Of a stretch of 64,000 bases of DNA, positions 7,686 through 16,700 are shown piece after piece (position 1 is the first letter of the stretch; each line of letters starts with the position of its first letter). Under the pieces are notes generated by a model, which saw only the letters and a list, made by a program, of their open reading frames with translations, was not told where the DNA came from and did not search any database. Made by a program: the position numbers and the translations under genes. The DNA comes from a virus, in the IMG/VR virus record IMGVR_UViG_3300029258_003380, positions 33,967 to 97,966 of that record. One strand, given 5' to 3'.

Positions 7686-8262
7686 GTCGGGTACACTTGT
7701 GGATGTAGAGACCGGAGGGCAATTCTGCCGGCATGATCATGGAGGTGCCATTGTGACAACCGAAATCGCGCAACATCCGTTTCTCATCTTAGATGGCAAA
7801 GCGTTTGTGACGTTGACAGATACCACCATTGTCACCATAAGAGACAGCAAATGGAACAGCATACTTGGGACGTGGATGCGCCTACCCGGTGGGTGTGAAG
7901 TCGACGTGGATAGTGACGAGATAAAGAGCGCCATGAAAGAAATCGAATCATGTGGCCAGCAATGGGACGAAGCTGCGGTTATTCGTCCCGACCTCTTTAC
8001 CATTTGTGAAGGCGGGATGGAACTCCTGGTCCCTTGCGTGGTTCGAGACGGAGATCTTCCGCCCGTGCATGTCATGGTACCAGTCAGTGACATCCAGGAG
8101 TCATTTCAACAGATAGAGATAGGAACCGGGGCTCACGTGGACGTGCAATCGAAATGCAAACACACAGGCGCGCAGATCGGTACCACGAATTGCCGTTGTT
8201 GCGCTCGTAGATGGTGGCAGGCTGCCGTCCAGAAGCTGGAGGAACACGATGGCGAAAAGTGA
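7669..8262 (+). CDS. unknown protein between terminase and portal
   Basis: 197 residues from ATG 7669, preferred over TTG 7651 because of the GAAGAGGAAG site just before it. The N-terminal half is beta-rich (FLILDGKAFVTLTDTTIVTI), the middle helical, and the end has a Cys/His group (CKHTG, then TNCRCCARRWW) that may bind zinc. No signal or membrane segment. It lies between packaging genes in a coupled block, so a role in packaging or head assembly is possible but not shown. Confidence 0.6.
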   Translation: MTTYSKSGTLVDVETGGQFCRHDHGGAIVTTEIAQHPFLILDGKAFVTLTDTTIVTIRDSKWNSILGTWMRLPGGCEVDVDSDEIKSAMKEIESCGQQWDEAAVIRPDLFTICEGGMELLVPCVVRDGDLPPVHVMVPVSDIQESFQQIEIGTGAHVDVQSKCKHTGAQIGTTNCRCCARRWWQAAVQKLEEHDGEK

Positions 8263-8785
8263 GCAAGCACCGCCGCGTGTGAGACTATCGAAAAGCATCG
8301 ATCTTGGTAAGGCCAAGGATGGTTGCAAGCGATGTAACGGCCGGGGGATAACGGGATACAAGGAAGCAGACCTTGGCGATGGCGAGGGAACACAGAATAT
8401 CCCAATCATCTGTAGGTGTGTGAGCCGTGGTGGCGGGGTGGCACCAGACGAACTTGACAGGATACTGGCAGAAGCAAAGAAGAATATCGACGATGGTGTG
8501 TTTCATGAGCACGTAGTTGCTGACTTCCACGCTACATCGGACGAGCAGAAGCCAAGGATTGTCGCTGCGTTCCTCCGGGACGTGGTCGATGATCGCAAGG
8601 ACAGTGTTTCAAAGGAAGCAATTGGAAAGGTGTTGGAGTTGATACGCCGGCGCAAAGACTGGAACGATCTGCGAGTGGAGGCGACAAGGATACTGATGCG
8701 CCAGGCAGCAGATCCACTTGCGGAGCAAGATACGCGGGACTTGGCCCACAAGGCTATGGCACAGTCCAGAGAAAATATGAACTAA
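8249..8785 (+). CDS. helical protein with N-terminal Cys/Gly zinc motif
   Basis: 178 residues, overlapping the previous gene by 14 bases. Residues 26-31 (CKRCNGRG) and about 55-57 (CRC, then a Gly run) resemble a degenerate DnaJ-type zinc module. The remaining 115 residues are helical and charged. Its place just before the portal operon segment could suit a packaging accessory, but it does not look like a known small terminase. Function unknown. Confidence 0.55.
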   Translation: MAKSEQAPPRVRLSKSIDLGKAKDGCKRCNGRGITGYKEADLGDGEGTQNIPIICRCVSRGGGVAPDELDRILAEAKKNIDDGVFHEHVVADFHATSDEQKPRIVAAFLRDVVDDRKDSVSKEAIGKVLELIRRRKDWNDLRVEATRILMRQAADPLAEQDTRDLAHKAMAQSRENMN

Positions 8786-8795
8786 GGAGGACACG

Positions 8796-9113
8796 ATGGC
8801 ATTTCCAGAAATCAGACTTTATGAATTTGATGAGAACCCGGCCGGCACTTTGCCACTTGGCGATGGTCACGTACACGACGTGAGGCAGATGTCGGACAAG
8901 GGTTATGAGTTCAAGACGGCCCTTGGTTGCGCTGCGGTCTTTACTCTCGAGGGATCCGTAGCCGGCAGCGTATGGACGACGATACAGGCCGGGATAGGTG
9001 CGGCTGATGCTCAGGGTTCTATTGGAGACGAATACAACTACGTGCGAGTCAATGGGACGACTGCGGGTGTGTTGTTAGGCGCTGAACTGAAGATAGCAGG
9101 GAAGGTACTGTAA
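8796..9113 (+). CDS. small beta-rich protein next to portal
   Basis: 105 residues with a perfect AAGGAGG site 6-7 bases before ATG 8796. Mostly beta with many Gly and Ala (LGCAAVFTLEGSVAGSVW and later AGVLLGAELKIAGKVL). Its stop overlaps the portal start by one base, so both are translated together. It may be a virion protein, perhaps a decoration or connector part; that is inference from position. No family recognised. Confidence 0.55.
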   Translation: MAFPEIRLYEFDENPAGTLPLGDGHVHDVRQMSDKGYEFKTALGCAAVFTLEGSVAGSVWTTIQAGIGAADAQGSIGDEYNYVRVNGTTAGVLLGAELKIAGKVL

Positions 9114-11029
9114 TGGCCCCCCGGGTAAGGAAGAGCGGCAAAGCCGGGGCTACAAGAAAAAGTAACGACCCAGCGTTCCACGTGGACGTTCGCGAGATAC
9201 TGGCCAAGGCATCTGTGATGACCGGTCGTGAGGTTAACGAGTCCTCTGCCATTGCTGCTCTTGACACACGGCGTGACATGTACGGCGATTCAGGCGCCGT
9301 TGAGCCGCCATATGATCCGGAGTCACTGCTGAACTACATCGAATTGACACCACACCTCGCGCCCAATATCGCCAGCTACCAGACGAACATCGAGGGGTAT
9401 GGCTACCAAGCTGTAGTGAAAGTGCCTTGGATGGAAGATCTGGACAGCGAAGAAGCGACGGAGGCTATCCGTAACGCACTCCAGATCGAGAGGTATGTGG
9501 ACCAGGAGGAGGCGATTTTAGCAGCGGCTGAAAAGGCAGAAGACGATGCGCCAGTGGATGTGGACGACGGCGGCGAAGTGACCGACGAAGAAGTGGATGA
9601 GGTGCGCAAGAAGTTGGCAATTGGCCTACGCAGGGAAGAGTACTTCTTCAATGCATTCTTCGATACCTGTTGCAGCACGATGTCGTTCATCAAGCTTCGC
9701 CGAATCACTAGATTTGACATCGAGGGCAATGGGTGGGGCGCGTGGGAAATGCTCGAGGATGGTTATGGTAGACTCAAGCGGCTCAACTACATCCCAGGAT
9801 ACACAGTGCGCCCAATGCGTGACGAGGGAGAACTAGTCGAGACAACGGAAGACGACCCGATTACACCATTGTCAGAGGGACGTGAGATCCCTGTGCATCG
9901 CCGGTTCCGTCGGTATGTCCAGATAGTTGGAGATCGGAAGTCTTATTACAAATCCCCCAATGATCCCAGAGTGATAAGTGCCACTACGGGCAAGATCTAC
10001 AAGTCAGTGGAGGAAATGCGCAAGCCCAAAGACGATGGCGGCGAAGGAAAGAATGCCAGAGAAGCCAACGAGTTGATCTACATACCGCTCCATGACCCGC
10101 GTACGCCGTGCCCTCCACCTCGCTGGATAGGCAACCTGCTGGCAGTACTTGGTGTACGAGAGGCAGACGAGACCAACTACTTCTATCTGGACAGTAGTGC
10201 GATACCACCAGGCATCTTGTTTGTTGGAGGCGGCAAGGTACCACGGGATATGAAGGACCGACTCGAGCAGCGGATGACACAGGAGTTTGGTGGTAGCGAG
10301 AACCGTCACAAGATCTTAGTTGTGGAGGCGCATCCGATGAAGCAAAAGGGTGAGGAGCGGACCCTGATGCCGACAATGGAGTTTGAGTCACTTCGTGGAG
10401 CACAGCAGTCTGACGCCACATTCACGAACTACGACGAACGCAGTGCCGACAGGATAGGTGCTTCGTTTCGGTTGCCTCCGATGCTGCGTGGTTACACACC
10501 AAAGAATCTGAATCGTGCAACTGCCATCGCGGCACTTTCGTTTGCTGAGGAACAGGTTTTCGAGCCAGAGCGCGAGGACATCGACTGGATCATCAACAAG
10601 TACATATTGCCACGGATCGGTGTGACTCTTCATACCTTCAGGTCAAACTCTCCACCGACCCGTAGTCCGGAGGAAATTGCCGAGCTGATCAAGGTTGCAG
10701 CGCCTAATGGTGGATTGCTTCCATATGAGATTCGTTCGTTATTGGGCGATGCCCTGAACCGTGGCCTAGCGAAAGTCGAAGAGGAGTGGGCTCGGTGGCC
10801 AATGCCGATGACACTTGCAGGGATTGGCGATGGCGGACAGGTCACACCAGAAGAGGGTGATGAAGAAGCCGTTCTTTCAATGGGCCAAGTGACAAACCAG
10901 CTAGATCAGCTCACAAAGCGTGTCGAAGCGATCTTGACCGATGAGTTGCGCCAGGCCGGGTTTGATTTGGATCTTGAGGTTTCAGCGCGTAATATAGACG
11001 AGCTGCCCGTGGAAGGCGACGATGAATAG
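9113..11029 (+). CDS. portal protein
   Basis: 638 residues. Forms the dodecameric ring at one head vertex through which DNA enters and leaves. Recognised as a PBSX-type portal by YIPLHDPRTPCPPPRWIGNL (about 325-345), the SAIPPGILFVGGG and LEQRMTQEFGG segment, the FRLPPMLRGYT region and the following ATAIAALSFAEEQVF helix with EREDIDWIINKYILP. An acidic patch lies at residues 140-165. The C-terminal region has a charged helical tail (QLDQLTKRVEAIL). Length is slightly above average. Located directly after terminase-linked genes as usual. Confidence 0.9.
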   Translation: MAPRVRKSGKAGATRKSNDPAFHVDVREILAKASVMTGREVNESSAIAALDTRRDMYGDSGAVEPPYDPESLLNYIELTPHLAPNIASYQTNIEGYGYQAVVKVPWMEDLDSEEATEAIRNALQIERYVDQEEAILAAAEKAEDDAPVDVDDGGEVTDEEVDEVRKKLAIGLRREEYFFNAFFDTCCSTMSFIKLRRITRFDIEGNGWGAWEMLEDGYGRLKRLNYIPGYTVRPMRDEGELVETTEDDPITPLSEGREIPVHRRFRRYVQIVGDRKSYYKSPNDPRVISATTGKIYKSVEEMRKPKDDGGEGKNAREANELIYIPLHDPRTPCPPPRWIGNLLAVLGVREADETNYFYLDSSAIPPGILFVGGGKVPRDMKDRLEQRMTQEFGGSENRHKILVVEAHPMKQKGEERTLMPTMEFESLRGAQQSDATFTNYDERSADRIGASFRLPPMLRGYTPKNLNRATAIAALSFAEEQVFEPEREDIDWIINKYILPRIGVTLHTFRSNSPPTRSPEEIAELIKVAAPNGGLLPYEIRSLLGDALNRGLAKVEEEWARWPMPMTLAGIGDGGQVTPEEGDEEAVLSMGQVTNQLDQLTKRVEAILTDELRQAGFDLDLEVSARNIDELPVEGDDE

Positions 11030-11261
11030 CCTGTTTTCAAAACCTCGAGGAGTGTCTGTTGGAGACGTATTTATCAACAAGGAATTGGAGGCGAAGGGTG
11101 AGCCTCATCCGATGCGCGTAGTTCGTGTGAAACGGGTAGACGATACAGGAATGATCCTGCTTGTATCGAATATTTACGGGATTGGTGGCATGGAGCATAC
11201 AGTAACCAACGAAACACTACGTAAAGAATATCGAAGTGAAAAAGAAGGAAATGACAAGTGA
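11022..11261 (+). CDS. small beta-rich protein
   Basis: 79 residues, overlapping the portal end by eight bases and the next gene by four. Sequence suggests a small SH3-like barrel (VSVGDVFINKEL, then MRVVRVKRVDDTGMILLV). No family certain. It may be a minor head or connector part, judged only by its coupling to the portal gene. Confidence 0.5.
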   Translation: MNSLFSKPRGVSVGDVFINKELEAKGEPHPMRVVRVKRVDDTGMILLVSNIYGIGGMEHTVTNETLRKEYRSEKEGNDK

Positions 11262-12376
11262 TTTCGAAACTCACAAGTGACAACATCCAGGGAATGCTTA
11301 ACGCACTTGATCATCCCGTGGCAGCGAAGATCAATGAGATCATCGACATGGTGAACGCAGGTGGCATTCTTCAGGACCTCCAGAGCGTTCTCGACACCGG
11401 AAGCGTGGCTGCTATCACCACGCCGTTCGACATCGGCTTCGGGATGCTCGACGTCTTCGACCTCGTTGCAGGTCACGGCACGGTCCACGGAGCCTTTGAC
11501 ATATCCAGTACTAACACCTATGGACCGGCGTACCCACCAAGGGACCCAACTGCTGCCCTTGGACCGTCGTCGTTCGCGGCTGGATTTCTTAACGAGGTCA
11601 CTGGGTACGCCGCAGCTGCCTTTGCGGGAACCAGCAAAGCCACAGGCTCATATGCCTTCGCTCAGGGCGAGAACTGTGAGGCATCTGGGTATGCTAGCCG
11701 CGCTGTCGGAGATCAGTGCAAGGCGGCTCACTCTTACACCGAGGCCAGGGGCTTCAACTGCGAGGCATCGTACTATTCGGCGCTGGCGATGGGGGGGTTC
11801 TGTCGAGCTACTGCGGCGTCGGCAACAGCGATAGGAAATGGCTACTGGAATGGTGGTTCTATCTACAGGTGGCTCCAGGCTCACGGTCAAGGCGCGTTCA
11901 ATTTGTCATCGGTCAATGGGTCATACGGTGCTGCACAGACCGGAGCCTCTGGTGCAAGGTCTTTCATCTTGGGGGGAGTCAACCACGAGACCGAGGCCGG
12001 ATCTGCCGATGCGATGATTCTTGGCGGAGGGAACGTCAAGATGGAGACCAGCGCCTTACGGTCTGTCGCCATCGGCCTTATGAATGCCGTCATAGCTGAC
12101 CCAGACAAGGTATACCTCCGGAACTTGAACCTATGGGATGCGGTGCCACGGGATGACTCCCTCACTGAGTTGTTGGCCTACAAGCCTGCCGACAAGTCAG
12201 TTCAGTACGTGGACAAGACTTCTGTCTCAATGCACCTGGGCTACGGAGCAACAGGAGCGAGGCCGGCAGGCCTAGTCGGGACTGATACTGGCAAGCAATA
12301 TTTCGACACCACCGTTGGAGCGCCGATTTGGTGGAACGGATCCGGGTGGGTTGACGCTAGCGGCTCGCCCATCTAG
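11258..12376 (+). CDS. fibre-like protein with YadA-like repeat and shared docking module
   Basis: 372 residues, GTG start overlapping the prior stop as GTGA. Three parts are visible. Residues about 5-33 carry a helical module with IQGMLNALDHPV that also begins the proteins at 50764 and 52210. Residues about 115-200 hold repeats of the form AxGxxAxAxG (ASGYASRAVGDQC, NCEASYYSALAMGGF, ATAASATAIGNG), the pattern of the left-handed beta roll in YadA/Hep-type trimeric adhesins. The end (YFDTTVGAPIWWNGSGWV) is a common tail-fibre/spike end motif. A trimeric virion fibre is therefore likely. Unusually it lies between portal and head genes, so it could be a head fibre or a tail fibre encoded out of place. 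Confidence 0.7.
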   Translation: MISKLTSDNIQGMLNALDHPVAAKINEIIDMVNAGGILQDLQSVLDTGSVAAITTPFDIGFGMLDVFDLVAGHGTVHGAFDISSTNTYGPAYPPRDPTAALGPSSFAAGFLNEVTGYAAAAFAGTSKATGSYAFAQGENCEASGYASRAVGDQCKAAHSYTEARGFNCEASYYSALAMGGFCRATAASATAIGNGYWNGGSIYRWLQAHGQGAFNLSSVNGSYGAAQTGASGARSFILGGVNHETEAGSADAMILGGGNVKMETSALRSVAIGLMNAVIADPDKVYLRNLNLWDAVPRDDSLTELLAYKPADKSVQYVDKTSVSMHLGYGATGARPAGLVGTDTGKQYFDTTVGAPIWWNGSGWVDASGSPI

Positions 12377-12387
12377 AGGAGGAAGAC

Positions 12388-12459
12388 ATGAACAAGATAG
12401 ACGACAAACCGAAACCGGGGCAGCCCGACCCTAAGAAGTGGCCACCCGAGTGCGACTAG
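12388..12459 (+). CDS. 23-residue proline-rich peptide (candidate)
   Basis: A short frame with a strong AGGAGGAAG site just before ATG 12388, starting 12 bases after the fibre-like gene. The peptide is Pro/Lys/Asp-rich and ends PKKWPPECD. The ribosome site supports translation; length leaves doubt. No function can be proposed. Confidence 0.45.
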   Translation: MNKIDDKPKPGQPDPKKWPPECD

Positions 12460-12484
12460 TAGTGTGATGACAAGTAACTATAAT

Positions 12485-12604
12485 GTGTCGTTGGCGGAAT
12501 GTTATACGCAGCCCTCAGGTAAGGGGCTCGTTGAAAATGGTGGAACATCTGTTGTTGAACAGTATTAAACCTCAACGATGCAGGTGCGAATCCTGCACGG
12601 CACA
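12485..12604 (+). tRNA. leucine-tRNA-like gene with abnormal anticodon arm and very long variable arm
   Basis: A perfect 7-bp acceptor stem (12485-12491 with 12597-12603), T at position 8, a class II leucine-like D arm (GGCGGAAT...ACGC; 12494-12496 paired with 12507-12509), a 5-bp T stem (12580-12584 with 12592-12596) with loop TGCGAAT, and A as discriminator. CCA is not encoded. In regular geometry the anticodon stem is 12511-12515/12523-12527 with loop CAGGTAA, giving A at position 33 and GGT in the anticodon place. Shifting by sequence similarity to tRNA-Leu gives TCAGGT with CAG (Leu) but a loop of 9-11 bases. The variable arm has a 7-bp stem (TCGTTGA/TCAACGA) enclosing about 37 bases. 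Total length about 120, far above normal. It may be inactive or unusual. Confidence 0.6.
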
Positions 12605-12643
12605 CTACGCAGACATTATAACCATCCACGAAAGGAGGACAGC

Positions 12644-12655
12644 ATGTTGAAATAG
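12644..12655 (+). other. three-codon minigene with strong ribosome site
   Basis: ATG TTG AAA TAG preceded by AAAGGAGGA at 12631-12639, an excellent Shine-Dalgarno at correct distance. The next gene starts 18 bases after the stop with its own site. Such minigenes occur in phages and can act by ribosome loading or tRNA sequestration; here it may simply be a decayed gene start. Confidence 0.3.
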
Positions 12656-12673
12656 AAAAAGGAGAAGTGCAGA

Positions 12674-12901
12674 ATGTCGCACCACAAAAGACGTAAACCT
12701 AGGAATCAACGCGCCGGATGTAAGCAGTGCAAGCCATGGAAAATAAACGGGGTTGGTAAAGACAAACCAATTTCGGAAGCATGGTCTGATTACAAGCGCA
12801 GACAATTTAAAATGCGAGACATGAAAGAAGACATCGCAGGACAAGATTCAATCATCGTAGCCAATTGCCGGGAGGAGAAGCAAAATGGGAACCTTCCCTG
12901 A
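12674..12901 (+). CDS. small basic protein
   Basis: 75 residues, AGGAGAAG about 8 bases before ATG 12674. The N-terminus is strongly basic (MSHHKRRKPRNQRAGCKQCK) with one CxxC; the remainder is helical and charged. A nucleic-acid-binding role is plausible from charge alone. Overlaps the next gene by 17 bases. Confidence 0.5.
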   Translation: MSHHKRRKPRNQRAGCKQCKPWKINGVGKDKPISEAWSDYKRRQFKMRDMKEDIAGQDSIIVANCREEKQNGNLP

Positions 12902-13379
12902 TCGACTGGATCCAATTACTGTTCCGCTGCCGATTATGATACCGGGCAGTGAAGGTGCGCCAGACATAACAGAACTGACATTCACCGTCACAAAGGTGCT
13001 CGAGCGTGAATACGGGGACGGCGTTTACATCATGGCCTCGGCCCGATATGAAATGGTGACAGATCTAGAGACGCAAGAATTTGGTTTTGTAACAAATCGG
13101 AACACGGGCAAGATCCAGGAGGCTTCGGAGGCCATCTTCTTTTCTGCCGCTAAGTATGCAGCGTTTGTGCTGGCATATACAAAGCAGACACCACCATTAC
13201 CGTTGCCAGACAACCCAGGACTGTTCTCGCCATGGTCCAGCGCAGTCATTGACACAGTGGATGGGACATCACCATTCCGTGGTTTCTGTGCCGGCATCCA
13301 CTCATTGGCGTCGGATGCAGTAGAAACTGCGGAGATCTTATTCCGTTCAATGTGGCACGAAGAACCGCATGGAGATTAA
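12885..13379 (+). CDS. unknown protein in head region
   Basis: 164 residues from ATG 12885, preceded by GGGAGGAG. A Pro/Ile-rich start (LDPITVPLPIMIPGSEGAPDITELTF), a beta-rich centre and a hydrophobic helix near residues 82-100 (ATYAAFVLAY type). The stop shares bases with the next start (TAATG). No family recognised; likely related to head or connector function by place only. Confidence 0.5.
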   Translation: MGTFPDRLDPITVPLPIMIPGSEGAPDITELTFTVTKVLEREYGDGVYIMASARYEMVTDLETQEFGFVTNRNTGKIQEASEAIFFSAAKYAAFVLAYTKQTPPLPLPDNPGLFSPWSSAVIDTVDGTSPFRGFCAGIHSLASDAVETAEILFRSMWHEEPHGD

Positions 13380-13762
13380 TGATGGCGCAAAAAGAATGGT
13401 ACAATGGTCCGTACAAAGTTGTAGATGGAATAGACACATTGGGGCGCCGTCCGAGCCCCGGACTAGGTGATATTATCGCACATCGCAGTGGTGCCTTGGT
13501 ATTGCGGTGTCCCAAATGCCATGCGATGCAGTTCACCCGGGCCGTTGTCTACAATAGCAAGGAGAACCCAACACTGGACCGTCCGATACATTGCGGCAGC
13601 GGTCATTGCAAGAAGTGCGGGATATGGTTCAGTATTACCGGCGGAACATCAGAGCAGGTAGATGAACCTGTGAAAGCAACGAGGCCAATTCCACGCAAGC
13701 TCGCCAAGGCCGGCGTGCATCCATCTCCAAAGATCAAGATCAAACAACCACAGGATTCATAA
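13379..13762 (+). CDS. zinc-ribbon protein with basic tail
   Basis: 126 or 127 residues (tandem ATGs at 13379 and 13382, GGAG about 8 bases upstream). Contains CPKC (about residue 45) and CKKC (about 80) separated by a beta-rich loop with further His/Cys (HCGSGHC), so a zinc ribbon is likely. The last 30 residues are Pro/Lys-rich and unfolded (KIKIKQPQDS). Stop overlaps the next start by one base. Role unknown. Confidence 0.5.
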   Translation: MMAQKEWYNGPYKVVDGIDTLGRRPSPGLGDIIAHRSGALVLRCPKCHAMQFTRAVVYNSKENPTLDRPIHCGSGHCKKCGIWFSITGGTSEQVDEPVKATRPIPRKLAKAGVHPSPKIKIKQPQDS

Positions 13763-16700
13763 TGCTTGGCGTGTATTCCAATCCAGCACGTGGCTTCATG
13801 ACTTTATATCCGGTAGCTGATCTTGGTGATGACGCTGTCGTTGCGTTGTGGAAAGTTGGTGTGCGCGCCAAGAGTCAGATTTGCAAAGCAGAAGGTTTTG
13901 CTCTTCTGGTCATGTCCTGCGATAGGGTGCTTCCCATACGAATCAACTCCAAGACAGTCCAGCAGGCACGCCAGGAAGCGATCAAGTGTGTTCGCTCAGG
14001 GGAGGTCACCCTGCTCAAGTCCAGATACAGGGGACGGCACACGGTGTTTGAGAGGGTAGAGACGATCAGCGTGATGAGACCGGGAGTTGCTGAGTTGGAC
14101 AAAGCCGCCAGTCTCGTTGCTCCGAGCGGTGTATTGCTGGAGAAGGCGCTATCTCCGCAGGATCCAACCGATGCTCGTATGATCGCTAAACGTCTCGGAA
14201 GTCAGTTGCGGTTTGCAGAACAAAAGGTATTGGGAAACAAACTGGAGAAGTACGTTAAGCGCCTGAATGTAGACTGGCCAAACCTATCTCACAAGGAAAC
14301 ATCGAGACATCTGGCGAGTATTCGTGGAGAACTCCGAAAGATGCTTGGTACGGCGGCCGTTGAGGTAATGCCCACATGGAGTGGCAAGATAGAAACCAGA
14401 TTGAAAGGTGTCTTTGCGAATGCACGAAAGGTGGTCCAGAGCAACTTCCTTCCTAGTGTGGGTGTGTCACTACGCCAGCCAGATGTTGTGGCAATCGGAG
14501 CAATTGCAGATCAGAGCGGTTGGTGGATGCGCGATGCCGCAGGCGTCCGGTCGGACAGACTAACTGCACGTGCACGCAAAGTGGTGGCACAGGGGCTGCG
14601 CGATGGACTAGGCCGTCATGACATTGGGGAGATGCTGCAGAAGACCTTGCCCAAAGCGTGGCAGGCCATGGGGTCCAACTACTTCACTGTTGTTGCAGCA
14701 GCTGCGGTAAACAGAGCACGCTCATATTCGGAAGTCAGTGGTTACATCGAAGTTGGTATCGAGGCGCTGGAGGTGCAGGCAGTACTCGATGAGCGCACGA
14801 CGGAAATATGCCGATGTCTGGACGGACAGGTCATCGATACGCATGTGGTCAGTCAGCAAATTGTAGGCGCCATGAACGTGGCACGTCCGGAGGACATCCG
14901 TGATGCCTCTCCATTCCTGAAGGAGATTACCAACCAAAAGACTGGTGTGCGCAGCATTGTCACCGCGAATAACGGGACCAAAATTGCGGATGTAGTTCGC
15001 AGCGGTGTTGGGCGCGTCGATGATCGTGGAATATTCAAATACTTCAAGGCCGGCAACCAGCTCGCCGATGCCAACATAGGACCGCCTCCTTATCACCACA
15101 TTTGCAGATCATGGACGATACCTGTCACTACGACAGTGTCCGTTCCGAGAAATAAAATGGCTCGGGCAGGCGGCGGCGCACCTACTGCACCTAAGATAGT
15201 TCCAAAGGGTGGGAAGCCACGTCCAGGGGTTGGACCACGGCCGCAGATTATGCATCCCAAGCCGACTACCAGGGAGCAACCGCTTGTCGGTGATCCAGAC
15301 CTGATCGAACGCTATCCGTTTACACAGGATTTTGTTACGCCAGGCAATCTTCCAGCTCGTTGGTACAAGGATGCTGCTACGGGAGAACTCAAGCATGCAG
15401 CGGTATACCAGCGGTATCAGTACGACCCACAGAGCCGCGTCATTCGCGGGCTCGGTAGACCGTCGCAGGTAGCCAAACCCAAAGATCCGCTTAAGGACGT
15501 GTTGTCCGATCTGTCCAGGAAACTGAAACTATCTGCAGATACAAACGGCGTAGTAATGAATGTCGAGAAGCTGGGCACTAGAACTACGAAGGACTTTGTG
15601 CTCGCCGAAACTAAACAGCCAGCTGCCCATCGGGTCTACACGGTACGGAGCACTACAACGGGTGAGCTAGAATATTTGAAATTCAACAGTGACCTGCGTC
15701 GCAAATCCAGAAATGCTCTGTCAGATCTACGCCATGCAGAATCGGCAGCTAAGATGGAACAGGCGTTGGCACGCATGGAGAAACAGGGATACCTGATCCG
15801 TACCAAGGACGCATCCACGGTTACTTTTGGGAAACCAGCACCGAAGATGGCTCCCAAGGCCAGCCCTGGTCCAAAGCGTCCCCCCGCTACTCCACCTAAA
15901 AAGACGCCAAAGAAAAAGCCAACAGACCCAACGATTGCACCGAAGCCAAAACCGAAGATTGTGGCACCCAATAAGAAGCCTCCAAAAAAGAAACCGCCAC
16001 AACCCCCAGAGCCACAACAGCCCGCATCAGGTAAGGTAGATGACTATAGTGAATATGGATTGATAGAAAACAAACCTGTCACGGAGCAGTTGCAAAAACG
16101 AATAGAGATGGAAGGGGCTCGTCTATCCGATTATTTGTCCAATGAAACGGCAAAGATGCAGTCAAGGTTTGGACGGAATCTTTTTGACCATGAACGGGCA
16201 GATAGAATCAGAGATTTTGTTGCGGCAGAGACAGGCAGTGTCAGTAAGTTTACAAGAAAAGTCATCACCGACAACACGGAGGCTCCTAATTCTTTTACAA
16301 AGGCAGTTTTGAAAAGGACCACCCAGCGCAAGGTGCGCCGTGGCTCGATGGGAGCGAACGTATTACCGTCGAAGGTAGGATTGAGGAAAGTCTCAATATC
16401 AGATACGGCCAAGTTGTATAACGATGCCTTTGAACATCTCAGTCAGCGTGTTATGGATGCAGCCTTGGACAAGGGACTTCCTCGAGTGTTTTACGCAACC
16501 AAAGTCCGAGGTGGCGCATATCACTCCCATAATTTTAACGCGATTGTTTTGCCAGGAGAAGCCAGTGCGGCGGAGATTAAACGAATATTCCGTCATGAGT
16601 TCGGTCATTATGTAGATACTTTGGGAAAAGGAAAGGAAGCGGCCATTGAATTTCGAGAGATATACGCCACTCATGGTGGGCGGGTATTTACCAAGACGTA

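Noticed and set aside
12479-12484. TATAAT just before the tRNA-like gene as a promoter
   Set aside because: Transcription would start inside the acceptor stem, and no -35 at proper distance is seen.
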